Of a DNA stretch of 46,335 nt, positions 11,001-19,381 are shown piece after piece. This DNA is from Thermoguttaceae bacterium. Its GTDB lineage: Bacteria; Planctomycetota; Planctomycetia; Pirellulales; Thermoguttaceae. The notes beneath the pieces were generated by a model. That model saw nothing but the letters and a program-made list of their open reading frames with translations. It did no database searches and was not told the DNA's origin. A program made the position numbers and the translations under genes. Location of the stretch: assembly GCA_025062105.1 (NCBI GenBank), contig JANXAQ010000129.1, positions 1 through 46,335 on the forward strand, in the 5' to 3' direction. Position 1 is the stretch's first letter, and every line of letters begins with the position of its first letter.

Positions 11001-11666
11001 AGACTCTGGCTTGGAGGGAGAAGAAGGCGGCTTACCCTCCGAGGCAGCCAAGGACGACGGCAAGGAACCTGGCTTAGATAGAGGAATGTCCGGCTGGGAT
11101 GGAGAAGAAGCCTGGGTAGAGTCCCCAGAATCCATTACTCCCTCAAACTTCCGAATCGCTATCCCTTCCAGACGCAAAGGAATTCGCACTGGCGTCTGAC
11201 GCACCCAGACACGAACCTCTATGCTTAGCTCAGCCTGAGCACCGCGCACTTCCCCTTGGATCTCTAAGGATTGAACCGTATATCCGGGCGGCTGAACCTT
11301 TTGCTCCAACAGATGCTTCAGCTCATATAGCTCCCGAAACTCCTCCAGAGTAAAACCAGGTACCGGTTGCAGGTTGCCTTGCTTGTCCTTCAAATAATAG
11401 AGGGAAGGTTTCAGCTCCCGGATCTCTTTCCCAGAAGGAACAACCACTTCACCTCCAGACGCAGATGCCGGTTTTGCCCCCGAAGTCTCCCCCGAGGGGG
11501 GTAGGGGGGATGGCTTTTCCTCTGCCGAGACGGCTGGCTTGGGCTGTTGTTCCAGATCCGAGGGCCAGGGCATCGGTTGAGCGCAAACGGGGCTAGTTAT
11601 CCCTACTGCCACTGCCCAGCCTAGCCACAGCTGCCTGCCGATTCGTCTAGACACTCGCCACGCCAA
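8088..11666 (-). CDS. Large secreted beta-rich protein with C-terminal membrane module
   Basis: Function unknown. The 1192-residue product starts at TTG, preceded by a good AAGGAG ribosome site seven bases upstream; no ATG lies nearby. Residues 1-30 are a signal peptide, likely cut after VCA-Q. A proline/serine-rich low-complexity linker lies at about 35-75 and another, rich in P, S, E and K, at about 180-240. A segment Y-Y-L-K-D-K-Q-G-N-L-Q-P-V-P is followed by a short helical E/L-rich stretch. The rest is beta-rich up to a hydrophobic cluster at about 1065-1137 containing WLLGAGVALGALVLLWPD, and the C-terminus is hydrophilic. The same order of parts occurs twice in the adjoining 2509-residue protein, which it directly precedes in an operon with no gap. 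I infer an envelope-exposed protein anchored at its C-terminus. Confidence 0.85.
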   Translation of the reverse strand: MAWRVSRRIGRQLWLGWAVAVGITSPVCAQPMPWPSDLEQQPKPAVSAEEKPSPLPPSGETSGAKPASASGGEVVVPSGKEIRELKPSLYYLKDKQGNLQPVPGFTLEEFRELYELKHLLEQKVQPPGYTVQSLEIQGEVRGAQAELSIEVRVWVRQTPVRIPLRLEGIAIRKFEGVMDSGDSTQASSPSQPDIPLSKPGSLPSSLAASEGKPPSSPSKPESPEGKADSLPVQAPPPKPEYLFHWEEAEGYVVWILGPAERQHRLRLQAVVGIQQMGQQSRLRIRSVRAPVAQLKLRLPGQKLQVETSDPAALVELLPLSGTETQLKVEGFGGNMELVWGPMGDRSLESASSFDVTGEAVAWLEGEKITTQVNLFIKVLGQPCQELQLRLPEGAKLRPISQPGCTYTVEKPDRIKLYFLEKAMEHRVRLEWEQAGGNRAGEHWVELGGLEVVGAVKHRGWIAVWGSGQGHLIWRASASVRQTEQLPASLLGEGLLAGFEYTSQPYWLQVRLVSQQVRVSLEPEYRLWISAREVKLDGLLKCTIRGAKVQALRVEMPGWELEQVGPEEVVGEGALSGNGSWVEIPLKQPMGGHLELTLVARRAIPVGSKQLVVPLPQGWQVQWPSGGVVSLLPASVLVIPEENVELAPEEKQMSGWVRQEAVNLSGLPKRQQPILAYRAESGAGSFVASLRVHERRLRVEGAAQIRVEEDGVQVEQKLSYTIAYESVGALSVWVPAALAAEAMQVLVDVQPVNPVPVSTSVKGPEEVGPVQMIIPLPQPRIGPCDLSIRYRLKWEKLPANQSQLRNLPLVVPAEGQWLGWRVTLSVQEGLQVKLRGTHWNPLETTPEPEGKEKRLVIGCSQPVSELPLGVYRESADSGGPVRISRSFVQTWWTRSLREDRAVYRLSGRRREFVVRLPEGANAAEAAVWVNGQSASFQLEDGGRLVVLLPPGQPEWVVELRYHFQEFGPPRGLLQVAFPQPEPAVWIERCYWLCHFPRDEHLLINPPGFVPEYQWKYQGWYWGRVPRWTAADLELWTGARPIGLDPEGLNTYLFSIIGRLETATLYTASRSVLVLVASLAALGLGLLVIYVPGFRHPAWLLGAGVALGALVLLWPDQTLLGVQASLLGVILAVVAGMLHRRLGAHAQGLPGIAGGGVEQESTQRQYQPPPAGSTGSTQLMPPAAASNASAELAS

Positions 11667-11833
11667 GCTTACACTCCTTGCTGTTTCGACTAGAATTCGG
11701 CCAACCTTTTTTGTTGGCCTCCTCCCGGCCTAAAAGAATCTGGCCCCGGAAAAGAAAAGGTTGCTTTACTTTTAGTGTACCTAGAAGGGGCCAGATGAGA
11801 AAGCGGCTACTGTGGTTTCCAGAGCACTTTTAG

Positions 11834-11988
11834 CTCGACTTTTGCCAATGTTGGTCTTCTGCCGAAAATGGGAAAGTCCTAACTCCTTGGAATTATTGGC
11901 GTTAGGAAATTATTATATGAACAAAAGAAGGTCCTCTACCCCTGGAAACAAAACAAACTTGGAAATTGGAAAAATGGCAAAGGTCGAG
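11834..11988 (-). repeat. MITE-like element, family A, copy A1
   Basis: It starts CTCGACTTTTGCCAAT and ends ATGGCAAAGGTCGAG, an inverted match. It is flanked on both sides by the 5-bp direct repeat TTTAG (11829-11833 and 11989-11993), a clear target-site duplication. It sits about 170 bases upstream of the TTG start of the 1192-residue protein. Confidence 0.88.
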
Positions 11989-12096
11989 TTTAGAGCCTTT
12001 AACAATATGAAACTCGCAAAAAGCAGTGGGATGTTTTCCCACTCATAGGGGGGTCATAAAGGGGAGGCAGGCTCATTTTTATTAAGAGGGTCTTAA

Positions 12097-12244
12097 CTCG
12101 ACTTTTGCCATTTTCCCTAACCCCTTTGGTTTCCAGTAGTTACGACGAGACTTCCTTTTGTTCACACAATGTCCTAAGTCCAATAGTTACAAGGAGTTAG
12201 AGTTTTCCCCTTCCGGGAGAAGGCCTAAACTGGCAAAAGTCGAG
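12097..12244 (+). repeat. MITE-like element, family A, copy A2
   Basis: The ends CTCGACTTTTGCCATTTT and TGGCAAAAGTCGAG are inverted repeats. The 5-bp duplication CTTAA flanks it at 12092-12096 and 12245-12249. It is nearly identical along its length to copy A9 at 31850-31997, suggesting a recent common source. Confidence 0.9.
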
Positions 12245-12284
12245 CTTAAGGATAGGAACCAAACCCTCTATTAGTGGGATTGCC

Positions 12285-12555
12285 GAAAGAAGTAGTTCAG
12301 AAAAGTTCCTCTTTCTCTTCTCTTTATGGGGGTTAATTTGCTCTGGGAACAGCTTACCTATACCAGCAGCCAGTCAGGTCCTTTCGGATGCCTAGTAGTC
12401 TAACCTGTTGGAAGACCATGGGTTAGGGGGCCGTTTTAAAAAGCTCTTTAGCCAAGCCTTAGAAATTGGAAATGGTCTCCAAGAAGGGGTGATCCGGTTG
12501 GGTTCGCTCAATAGCCTCTCCTCTTGAAGAGTAATTTTCAGAGAGTACCGTTTTT
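12285..12555 (+). repeat. Degenerate long repeat, copy L1
   Basis: This stretch aligns by eye to 15525-15797 over about 270 bases, with shared blocks such as GGGGGTTAA, CAGCTTACCT/CGGCTTACCT, TAACCTGTTGGAAG/TAACCTATTGGAAG and TTAGAAATTGGAAA/TTAGAAGTTGGAAA. No protein frame is conserved. Both copies lie 600-900 bases upstream of a minus-strand gene. It may be a relic of a mobile element or an old duplication; the boundaries are approximate. Confidence 0.6.
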
Positions 12556-13244
12556 CATCACCTTTTTGAGAAAGGCTAACCCCTTCCCAGAGGATAAGTC
12601 GCCTCTTTTTGCACAGAGGCTAAAGGCCACCATGCGTAGTTCGCCGGCCGAAGGGCTCAAAAAAAAGCCAGACGTATTTCCCTCCTTCCCTCGCATCCTA
12701 GCCCTCTATAGGTTGGCAAAAGAAGCTCCCATTAGGAATAACATGGGAGAAAAATCTTCGCACAATACCCCCTCTACAGGAGGTGTTGACAAGATTCTGG
12801 AAAACCGGACAGCAGTTAGGGACTCCGAAAATTGGCAATATGGGCATTTCGGACAATTTTCCGCACACTCACATTGCTAGCTGGTGGAGAATGGTGAGCT
12901 AGGTGCACCAGGGGAACAACAGAGGCTGATACATTCGGATGAGAGAAGTGTTAGCCAAAAAGTTTCCCTCTGTAGGAGGGGATTGATCGACTTCTCGGAA
13001 ACTGGCTCGCTGTTATATACCTCTTTGGAGGCCACAGGTGCCAACCAGGCCTCCTACTCCGAGTGGCCCCTGGTATACACATCTTTTGGGATGGATTGCC
13101 TATCCCAATGGGCCAAAGCGATTTCCCCATCTAGGGGTATAACAAACTTCCAAAAGAAGCCAACCGTTACTTTGGAGAAATGACAACCATTAGGGAAAGA
13201 TCATTTGGAAGATCAGGAAGTGTTTGGTTTTAGAAACTATTTTG

Positions 13245-13528
13245 CCTATATTGCCTGTTTTATCCATTTTATTGCTAGCTTCGGCTGGATGGACACCAAA
13301 CGGGCTTTGGAACTGTTGGACTAGTAGAGTTGGGAAATTTGGGAAATATAGAAAAATATTCTTTAGAGCCGAATGGTCGCTCTTTACCATTTATGTATAT
13401 TGTCCATATTATTGCCCATTTTGCTGGATGCCCTTCCGTAGAGTTTCCAGTTATGTATAACAGGGAACAGAAATTGGAAGGTGCGACTGAAATTATGTGG
13501 GTTAATTGGGCAAGATAGGCAATACAGG
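13245..13528. repeat. Possible inverted-end element
   Basis: The left edge reads CCTATATTGCCTGTTTTATCC and the right edge, reverse-complemented, reads CCTGTATTGCCTATCTTGCCC. About 16 of 21 positions match. The interior is AT-rich and has no gene. No second copy or flanking duplication was found, so this could be chance. Confidence 0.25.
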
Positions 13529-14060
13529 TAAAAATAGGCTGGGCCCCGGCATACCACCTCTGGCCAGCACCAACCCATGGAAAAACACTTTTCTCCCCTT
13601 TCCCTTCCGAAGATAGGGCCCAAACCACCTTCGAGCGACTCTTAGTCCTGGAATACCGAACCTCTTTGGGAACCTCTTTGGACTGTGGGAGCTACTAGGT
13701 GGAGAGGAAGTTCGTTGGCGCAGAGGGCAACTTATCTTCGCCAAATCCCCTAAACGGACCACAAAATCAGCCGCACCCCGAAACTCGAATGAGTTTGGAA
13801 TCGGAAGAAATGGGAAATAGAGATTTTGAGAATCTTCAGAGATTCTTGGCTGTTTATGGTTCAGCTTGCTGGAGGCAAGGTGAAGCCGAAGCGCTCTCGT
13901 CCCCACCAGGAGAAAAATAGGATTTTCGAGAAATATCTCCCCTAAACAGGGGATGAAACTCCTTCCTGGAATCGGGCACTGGTTTTGGAATTGGCAAACT
14001 AAGTAAAATGAGGATTCTGGATAATCTTCCAGAGGCTTCCGTTGCTAGCCCATGCATAGG

Positions 14061-14873
14061 TTAACAAGGGGGGAGTACCCCTGCTTTGCGTACCAATTCA
14101 CATAGAAGCTGGTGGAGGGTAGGATTGGCCGAGGCTAGAAACTGACCTGTATGGAGTTCGATATCTCCGCCATATGGATTACTTATTACCCCTCCTGCTT
14201 CTTCTACCAATAACACCCCCGCAGCTATATCCCAAATGTTAGTAGAAAAGGACCAGAATAGGTCGAACCACCCAGCGGCCAAGTACCCCAGGTTTAAGGC
14301 TGTCGAACCGGTGCGTCGAACGGTTTGGCAGTGCTTTAGCGCTTCTAGAAACACTCGTAAATCGGGCGAATCGTCCTGTACTTTGGGGGGGAATCCGGCA
14401 GCAGCAATGGCCTCCGTGAGGGACTGAACTTGACTGGTTTGGAGCCGTCGGCCGTTGAGCCAAGCACCTCTGTCCCGGCTGGCCGTGTATAAATCCCCAT
14501 GCACAGGATCAAAGATCGCCCCCACCCATACGGTGCCTTTTTCTTCCACCGCCACAGAAACGGCAAAATGCGGGACCCCGTGAATGTAGTTGGTTGTGCC
14601 GTCCAATGGATCGACCAGCCAACGGACCCCCTCGGCTTTTTCCACCGGCCCAGCAAGAGTAGTTTCTTCACCTAAAATGGGATCTTCCGGGAAAGCCTGG
14701 CGGATGACTTGACAGATGGCTTCTTGAGCTGCCAGATCGGCTTCGCTTACCCAATCACGAGGCCCTTTTTCTCGGCTTTGCACTTTACCCATTTTCTGCA
14801 GAAGTACTTGGCCTCCGGCCTGCGCCGCCCGCTGACAGACCTCCTCATATTTTCTAATGGTTAGGGCATCCAA
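14061..14873 (-). CDS. Inositol monophosphatase family phosphatase
   Basis: A 270-residue member of the Li-sensitive, Mg-dependent sugar phosphatase family, which hydrolyses inositol-1-phosphate or related sugar/nucleotide phosphates in the cytoplasm. The metal-binding signature is complete: ILGEE with E69 and E70, then VDPLDGTTNY with D88, D91, G92 and T93, and the C-terminal WDIAAG with W214 and D215. A segment GAIFDPVHGDLYTA fits the central fold. The start is TTG, preceded by AAAGGAG about ten bases upstream; the first internal ATG is at residue 28 and would trim the fold. It stands alone, with repeat tracts on both sides, and B2 begins about 75 bases upstream of the start. The substrate cannot be told from sequence: inositol-phosphate, histidinol-phosphate and CysQ-type activities are all possible, the first being most likely. 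Confidence 0.93.
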   Translation of the reverse strand: MDALTIRKYEEVCQRAAQAGGQVLLQKMGKVQSREKGPRDWVSEADLAAQEAICQVIRQAFPEDPILGEETTLAGPVEKAEGVRWLVDPLDGTTNYIHGVPHFAVSVAVEEKGTVWVGAIFDPVHGDLYTASRDRGAWLNGRRLQTSQVQSLTEAIAAAGFPPKVQDDSPDLRVFLEALKHCQTVRRTGSTALNLGYLAAGWFDLFWSFSTNIWDIAAGVLLVEEAGGVISNPYGGDIELHTGQFLASANPTLHQLLCELVRKAGVLPPC

Positions 14874-14948
14874 CGTAAGGTTTCTCCTTTTGGAGAGGAA
14901 AGGGGCTTATTGCCTAGCAAAGACCTCTCGTTTGCTCCCACTTGTAGG

Positions 14949-15136
14949 GGAACCTCTGCATAATTCAAGGAGGATATTTTTATACCATTTTGGATGTCCT
15001 TCCTCTAACACAACATATAGAGCTGGAGTATTGTTAGCACCCAATAAATAGTAGGTGTTCGGATAGAAGAACCGAACGGCTATAGAATCAAAAGTCCATA
15101 AAGTTCACTATATGTTCAGGATTTTGCAGAGGTTCC
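14949..15136 (+). repeat. MITE-like element, family B, copy B2
   Basis: The ends GGAACCTCTGCATAATTC and GGATTTTGCAGAGGTTCC are inverted repeats, and the interior matches B3 and B7. The central palindrome is partly decayed. It lies about 75 bases upstream of the phosphatase start. Confidence 0.88.
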
Positions 15137-15524
15137 TAGTCTAGCTCTGGTGAAACTTTTTCGCTCTGAGGCACTAAACCCTTTATGGAACTTCTTGGTG
15201 TCCACCTTCAAATGCAACGGATGGAGAACCAGCAACACGCGGACAAACGGGCACATGGACCATCTCAACCAGTCAGACCCATCCTAGTAAAGTGCTAATC
15301 AAAGAGATTTTGTCTTTTGGCAAATCACTGCTCAAGCTGGGCTGCTGCTTGCACAGCCATGATAATAGGAGGCGACGGATGCGGTGCAAGTGAAATTGGC
15401 CCTCCAGTTTTTGAATAATGAACTAAACTGGGCAGTCCCAGAAAACTAGGAAAACTCTATTTCTGCTTGGCCAGATGGGGCTATTGGGTAATACACACGT
15501 CAATAAGGGGTAACATTTCAGCCG

Positions 15525-15797
15525 AAGTGTACTTTCTGAAAAATTCCCCTTCAGAAAATTCCCCTTTAGGGGGTTAACTTGTCTTGGCTCCGGCTTACCT
15601 TCAGCGGCTGCCAGCCAGGCCTTTTGGATTGGCTACCAACGTAACCTATTGGAAGGCCATAGGTTCTCAGGAGCCATTTTGGGAGGGTCTTTGGCGGGGG
15701 CTTAGAAGTTGGAAATTCTCTTTGGGAATTGGCGGCCAGGTTGGGCTGGCTCCATCGCCTCTGCCCCTAACGAGTGATTTTGCAGAAAGTACAGAGC
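15525..15797 (+). repeat. Degenerate long repeat, copy L2
   Basis: Counterpart of 12285-12555 in the same orientation. Similarity is patchy but continuous, estimated by eye at about 65-70 percent. No inverted ends or flanking duplications are evident. Confidence 0.6.
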
Positions 15798-15912
15798 CGA
15801 ACGAAGGGAGGTTTTTTTCAGGAGAGTGTCTCAGGTGTCACTGGTGCGCAAGTGGGAAGCCAGATACTTTTTCCGGTGTTTTGGCGAACTGGAACCCTGC
15901 TTTTACTCTCAG

Positions 15913-16059
15913 CTCGATTTTTGCCATTTTTGCAACTCCTTTTATTTCAGGGACTTAGGTTTTTAGGACTATTTGTTCAGTAAATTTCCTAAGTCCAAGA
16001 TTTTCAAAGGGTTAGAACATCCCACGGAGCCTATACCCCGGAAATTGGCAAAAGTCGAG
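15913..16059 (+). repeat. MITE-like element, family A, copy A3
   Basis: It starts CTCGATTTTTGCCATTTT and ends TTGGCAAAAGTCGAG. The flanks CTCAG and CTGAG differ at one base, so either they are a decayed duplication or they extend the inverted repeat. It lies 41 bases beyond the stop codon of the first PQQ-propeller gene. The interior is closest to A6. Confidence 0.85.
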
Positions 16060-16100
16060 CTGAGAGATTGGCAAAACGCGATTGTCTGAGTTGCTGAGCT

Positions 16101-18329
16101 TTACGGTTTTTCGGGGCCGAAGGCTTCGACTCCTTCGGAGGAGAAGGAGACAAGCGTTTTGCCGGCGGCGGCTAAATTACCAATGCGGGTTTTGGTGGGC
16201 AGTTCCAGGGGCTGGCCCAATCGGCCGGTGGGAATGTCGATCGGCAATAGGGCCGATGTTTCTCCACGAACGACAGGCAGATAGTAGAGGCGGCCTTGGC
16301 GAAACCCTCTGCCGGCCATAGTATAGCCTTCGGGCAAAGGTTGGTAGAGCTCTTCCCAGGCCGGTTTGCCGGTGCGAAGCTGCCAACCGCTGACTTTTCT
16401 ATCCCCTATGGTTAAGGCCACACCCTCGACCACAGCGGCCACATAACGAAAGCCCTCGACTGCTCGTTGCCAGCAGAGTCGGCCGCTGAACAGGTCCAGA
16501 CAAAACAGCAGATCGGCCTCCACCGGCGCAATAAGCACATAAGGGCTGACAATGGTAGCCGTGCTATCGATGGAGGAAAAATACTCCTGCTCTGGGCTGA
16601 CGATCCGAGCTCCGCCCACAAGTATCACCCGCATGGGGCGATGGGGTAATACCGATTCTGTCAAGGCCGTCTCATAGGCCCACAGGACCGATCGGGTCCA
16701 AGGATCTACCCCCACGACCACACCGGCCGAGGTCGGGCACACCAGCACTCCATCCGCATAGGAAGGTGTGGCCCCGGCCAATCGGCGCAGGGAATCCTGA
16801 ATGACGATCCGTTCCGGCGTCGCAAGCGGAAGCGACCATTGCAATCGGCCCGTTGCTTCGTCTATAGCTACCAGTCGGATTTGTTCGCCTTGTTCGGCTA
16901 AGGCAAATAGCAGGCCTTCTAGGGGCAGAGGTGGCCCCATGAAGAAGACCCCAGCCAAAGCCGGTTCGTCCTCACCGCTAGCGCCGCCGACCGACCAGAG
17001 TACTTTACCTTCTTTGCGGAGGTCGAGGGCCACCAAGCGGTTATACGACGGCCGGGAGGGCCCGGGTGATCCCTGGACTCCAAAGGCAGAAAGGTGTGAG
17101 GGGCCAGGGAACAAAAGATAATCGAGCAAAAAGAGCCGGTTGCCCCAGACTACCATTTGACCATAAGGAGCGTCGTCGAAGATTCTTTGCCGGCTGAGGA
17201 TTGCCTGGGGCGTATGCATCCGCACGATTACCCCCCCGGGCAGCACCCGTTCACCTTGAATTTTACTGAAGAACGCATCTCCGCCGGGAGGAAATTCCCA
17301 CTTCTGTCTGCCCGTCCATATATCCACAGCGACTAACCGAGTAGGCAATCGCACCAAAGCCAACTGTTCAGTAAGCAGGGGATGGGCAGCTGGGTAGGCT
17401 CCTGGAATGGAGAATCGGGGACCTTTACCCCCTTCAAAAGGTGGGCCGGCAAACTCTTCGATGGCTTCCATCTCAATCCGCCAGCGAAGCTGCCCAATCG
17501 GCCCCTGCCAATCGCTAGATCGGTTTCGGGTTGCATCCCCACGAAACATCGGCCAATTAGCTGCCTGCGGCTCAAAAGCCTCTGTAGCGGCAGGTTGGCG
17601 ATCTAAAGCAATCGCTCGATTCAGCAGGTCTATCAGGTTCTGCGGCGTGGTGGCAGACGGCAGCTTTTGGCCGGCCAGTTGAACTCCTTTGCCGAGGCCG
17701 AGTTTCTCAAGCTGGCCAAGGCTTTGCCGAGCTTCCGTAGGTCGGCCTTGGCATAAGTGGCTAGCGACGGCGAGCAACAAGGCTTGTTGTTTCAGTTCCT
17801 TCGGGGCCCAGGGAGCAGAATGGATCTTTTCTGCCCAGCGGATCACTTCCGGCCATCGGCGGTGGTCGAAGGCATCCGCAGCAAGCAGCAGAGCCGCTTC
17901 AGCGGCAAACCGAGTGGCCGGATATTGGATCGCTACCTGCCGCAGGGCCTCGGTATTTCGCTGCTGGACGGCTTCGTCCAGATGACGGCTGGCCTTGGCC
18001 GCACACCATGCCTCCCAATTGGCCTGGGCTTCCGGCGGCAAGGATTCCACTAGCATGGCAGCCGCCCGCTCGACAGGTAGATACAGATTTTCCTGTCCCG
18101 CCACCGGCACATAGCCCCAACGTGGAGTACTAAATATTTGTTCAAGAATCGGGAGGACCTCCGCCAACCGGCCTTCGGCCAAACACTCCTGCGCCTGCTG
18201 CAGCCGAAGCAACAATTCCCGCTCCGGCCTGGGCAACGGACTGGCCCAACCGATCGAGGCCAAAAAAATCCCAAACGCAATCCACGTTCCCAACAGAATT
18301 AGCGATCTGCACAGAAATGATTTCTTCAT
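16101..18329 (-). CDS. Secreted TPR-like / PQQ-type beta-propeller protein 1
   Basis: A 742-residue exported protein. The frame is open further upstream to a possible start at 18398, but the ATG at 18329 is chosen because an AGGAAAGGG ribosome site precedes it and MKKSFLCRSLILLGT opens a proper signal peptide, cut near WAS-P. Residues of about 30-250 are helical and repeat-like (QQAQECLAEGRLAEVLPIL). A WPMFRGDATRNRS motif, typical of PQQ/BamB-type propellers, then opens a repeat region to the C-terminus with strands such as LVAVDIWTGRQKWEF and LVAIDEATGRLQWSL. These propellers usually act as binding scaffolds; nothing here shows an active dehydrogenase. It is a clear paralogue of the gene at 19382-21700, which has the same layout and matching blocks such as AEGRLAE and GVLVCPT. 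The two are separated by a repeat tract and are probably transcribed separately. Confidence 0.9.
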   Translation of the reverse strand: MKKSFLCRSLILLGTWIAFGIFLASIGWASPLPRPERELLLRLQQAQECLAEGRLAEVLPILEQIFSTPRWGYVPVAGQENLYLPVERAAAMLVESLPPEAQANWEAWCAAKASRHLDEAVQQRNTEALRQVAIQYPATRFAAEAALLLAADAFDHRRWPEVIRWAEKIHSAPWAPKELKQQALLLAVASHLCQGRPTEARQSLGQLEKLGLGKGVQLAGQKLPSATTPQNLIDLLNRAIALDRQPAATEAFEPQAANWPMFRGDATRNRSSDWQGPIGQLRWRIEMEAIEEFAGPPFEGGKGPRFSIPGAYPAAHPLLTEQLALVRLPTRLVAVDIWTGRQKWEFPPGGDAFFSKIQGERVLPGGVIVRMHTPQAILSRQRIFDDAPYGQMVVWGNRLFLLDYLLFPGPSHLSAFGVQGSPGPSRPSYNRLVALDLRKEGKVLWSVGGASGEDEPALAGVFFMGPPLPLEGLLFALAEQGEQIRLVAIDEATGRLQWSLPLATPERIVIQDSLRRLAGATPSYADGVLVCPTSAGVVVGVDPWTRSVLWAYETALTESVLPHRPMRVILVGGARIVSPEQEYFSSIDSTATIVSPYVLIAPVEADLLFCLDLFSGRLCWQRAVEGFRYVAAVVEGVALTIGDRKVSGWQLRTGKPAWEELYQPLPEGYTMAGRGFRQGRLYYLPVVRGETSALLPIDIPTGRLGQPLELPTKTRIGNLAAAGKTLVSFSSEGVEAFGPEKP

Positions 18330-18430
18330 CTCGATCCCTTTCCTGCCTAGGAATAGAACCACGCAAGGGAAAACCCCACTTGCCCCCTGCATACGCAAGG
18401 AGCCTGCAGGTCACGGCACTGCAAGTTGTG

Positions 18431-18567
18431 CTCTGGAATTTGGCCATTTTGGGCATCGCTCTGGAAGAGCGATGCCGCCAACTGCCTGCAACTATTGGAC
18501 TTAGAAAACTATGCCTTTTTGCTTAACTCGTAGAGAAAAAAACAGTTAGGAAAATAGCAAAACTCAA
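18431..18567 (-). repeat. Decayed MITE-like element, family A, copy A10
   Basis: The edges CTCTGGAATTTGGCCATTTT and AAAATAGCAAAACTCAA are degraded forms of the family A ends. The interior phrase ATTGGACTTAGAAAACTATG matches the family in reverse. It is the most diverged copy in the window and lies about 100 bases upstream of the first PQQ gene. Confidence 0.55.
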
Positions 18568-18852
18568 ACTGAGGAACTATCGAACCTATTCAGCCGGAGG
18601 GCATTTGGCCTTCTGCTCCTTTTGGAAAAAGGCTCCAGAAGTACTCTCCCACTTGCCACGGATTCCTCCATCGGGAGTCAAAGCCGCCCGGAGCTGCTTA
18701 GGCTTGTTTAGGCAAAGGCTTATCTTCTTCTAGTGTATCCTTCTTCCTAAATGGTTTCCAGGAGCAATGCAAATAACTGGGCTAGCTAATTTTTATTAGG
18801 TGCTGCTGGCGGAAGCTTAATTTAGCTTAATTTTGTGAAGACTGCTTTACTG

Positions 18853-18908
18853 ATGGCTTTGTTGTTTACTTATGACTTTATTGTTACTTATGGCTTTGGT
18901 GTTTGCTC
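18853..18908 (+). repeat. Short tandem repeat, three units of 18-19 bp
   Basis: Three consecutive units are ATGGCTTTGTTGTTTACTT, ATGACTTTATTGTTACTT and ATGGCTTTGGTGTTTGCTC. The unit length is not a multiple of three throughout and no gene frame runs through it. Probably a slippage product. Confidence 0.7.
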
Positions 18909-18991
18909 ATCCATCTAGGCTTTTGCCTTTGTCCAGGAATAACAAAGGAAAATGCTAGGCAACATCGGCTTTTCCAGGACCAACCAGTAAG

Positions 18992-19145
18992 CTCGAATTT
19001 TGCCAATTCTCCTAACTTCTTTTCTGCTCAGGAGTTCCGAGGGCCTACCTTTTGTCCACACAATTTCCCAAGTCCAATCATTCTAAATTCTAAGGAGTTA
19101 GAACTTTCTCCCTTCAGCAGGTGCCCGAAAATGGCAAAAGTTGAA
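18992..19145 (+). repeat. MITE-like element, family A, copy A4
   Basis: The left end is CTCGAATTTTGCCAATT and the right end AAAATGGCAAAAGTTGAA. The interior phrases TTTTGTCCACACAATTTCC and AAGTCCAATCATTCTAA match A2 and A9. No flanking duplication is preserved. Confidence 0.8.
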
Positions 19146-19381
19146 CCAACTACTGGGCCCAGAAGCAAATGGAAAAAGTCGAGTGCAAACCTTCCGATTC
19201 GAAAGGTGTTCCGATTTCGTCAGGTGCTGTTGAAACCGGTTCCGGCACGGGCCTAAATCCACCAAATCTAAAGCAAAACCCACCGGCGTGTGGAAAATCT
19301 CCATAGGCTACAGACAACCTTTCAATGGAGCCATTTCGTCAGTGTTCCGATTCGTTAAAAACCCGGTGGCGGAATGCATTG

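Larger units (their letters stand above)
11667..14060. other. 2.4-kb gene-free tract rich in repeats
   Basis: No reading frame here looks like a real gene: composition is AT-richer than in neighbouring genes, frames are short, and products match nothing I recognise. It contains A copies at 11834-11988 and 12097-12244, one copy of a degenerate long repeat (12285-12555) and a weak inverted-end element (13245-13528). From 13530 to 14060 I see only AT-rich sequence with phrases such as GAGATTTTGAGAATCTTC. The promoter of the 8088-11666 gene should lie between 11667 and about 11834. Confidence 0.6.
14874..16100. other. 1.2-kb gene-free tract with repeats and a possible gene relic
   Basis: It holds B2 (14949-15136), the second copy of the degenerate long repeat (15525-15797) and A3 (15913-16059). 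Between them, 15325-15456 on the minus strand is an open frame of 43 codons without a start, ending QAAAQLEQ and stop. It reads like a protein C-terminus preceded by an in-frame TAG and may be a decayed gene. I see nothing else. Confidence 0.5.
18330..19381. other. 1-kb gene-free tract between the two PQQ paralogues
   Basis: It contains a decayed A copy (18431-18567), a three-unit tandem repeat (18853-18908) and A4 (18992-19145). A second CAAATGGAAAAAGTCGAG segment at about 19166-19183 looks like another family A end without a partner. No gene is visible. The promoter of the first PQQ gene should lie in about 18330-18430. Confidence 0.55.

Noticed and set aside
12524-12880. 118-codon open frame in the gene-free tract
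   Set aside because: No ribosome site or recognisable motif, and it runs from the degenerate repeat into unrelated AT-rich sequence.
15184-15297. 37-codon frame beginning MELLGVHLQ
   Set aside because: No ribosome site, no recognisable product, and it lies in a tract with decayed sequence.
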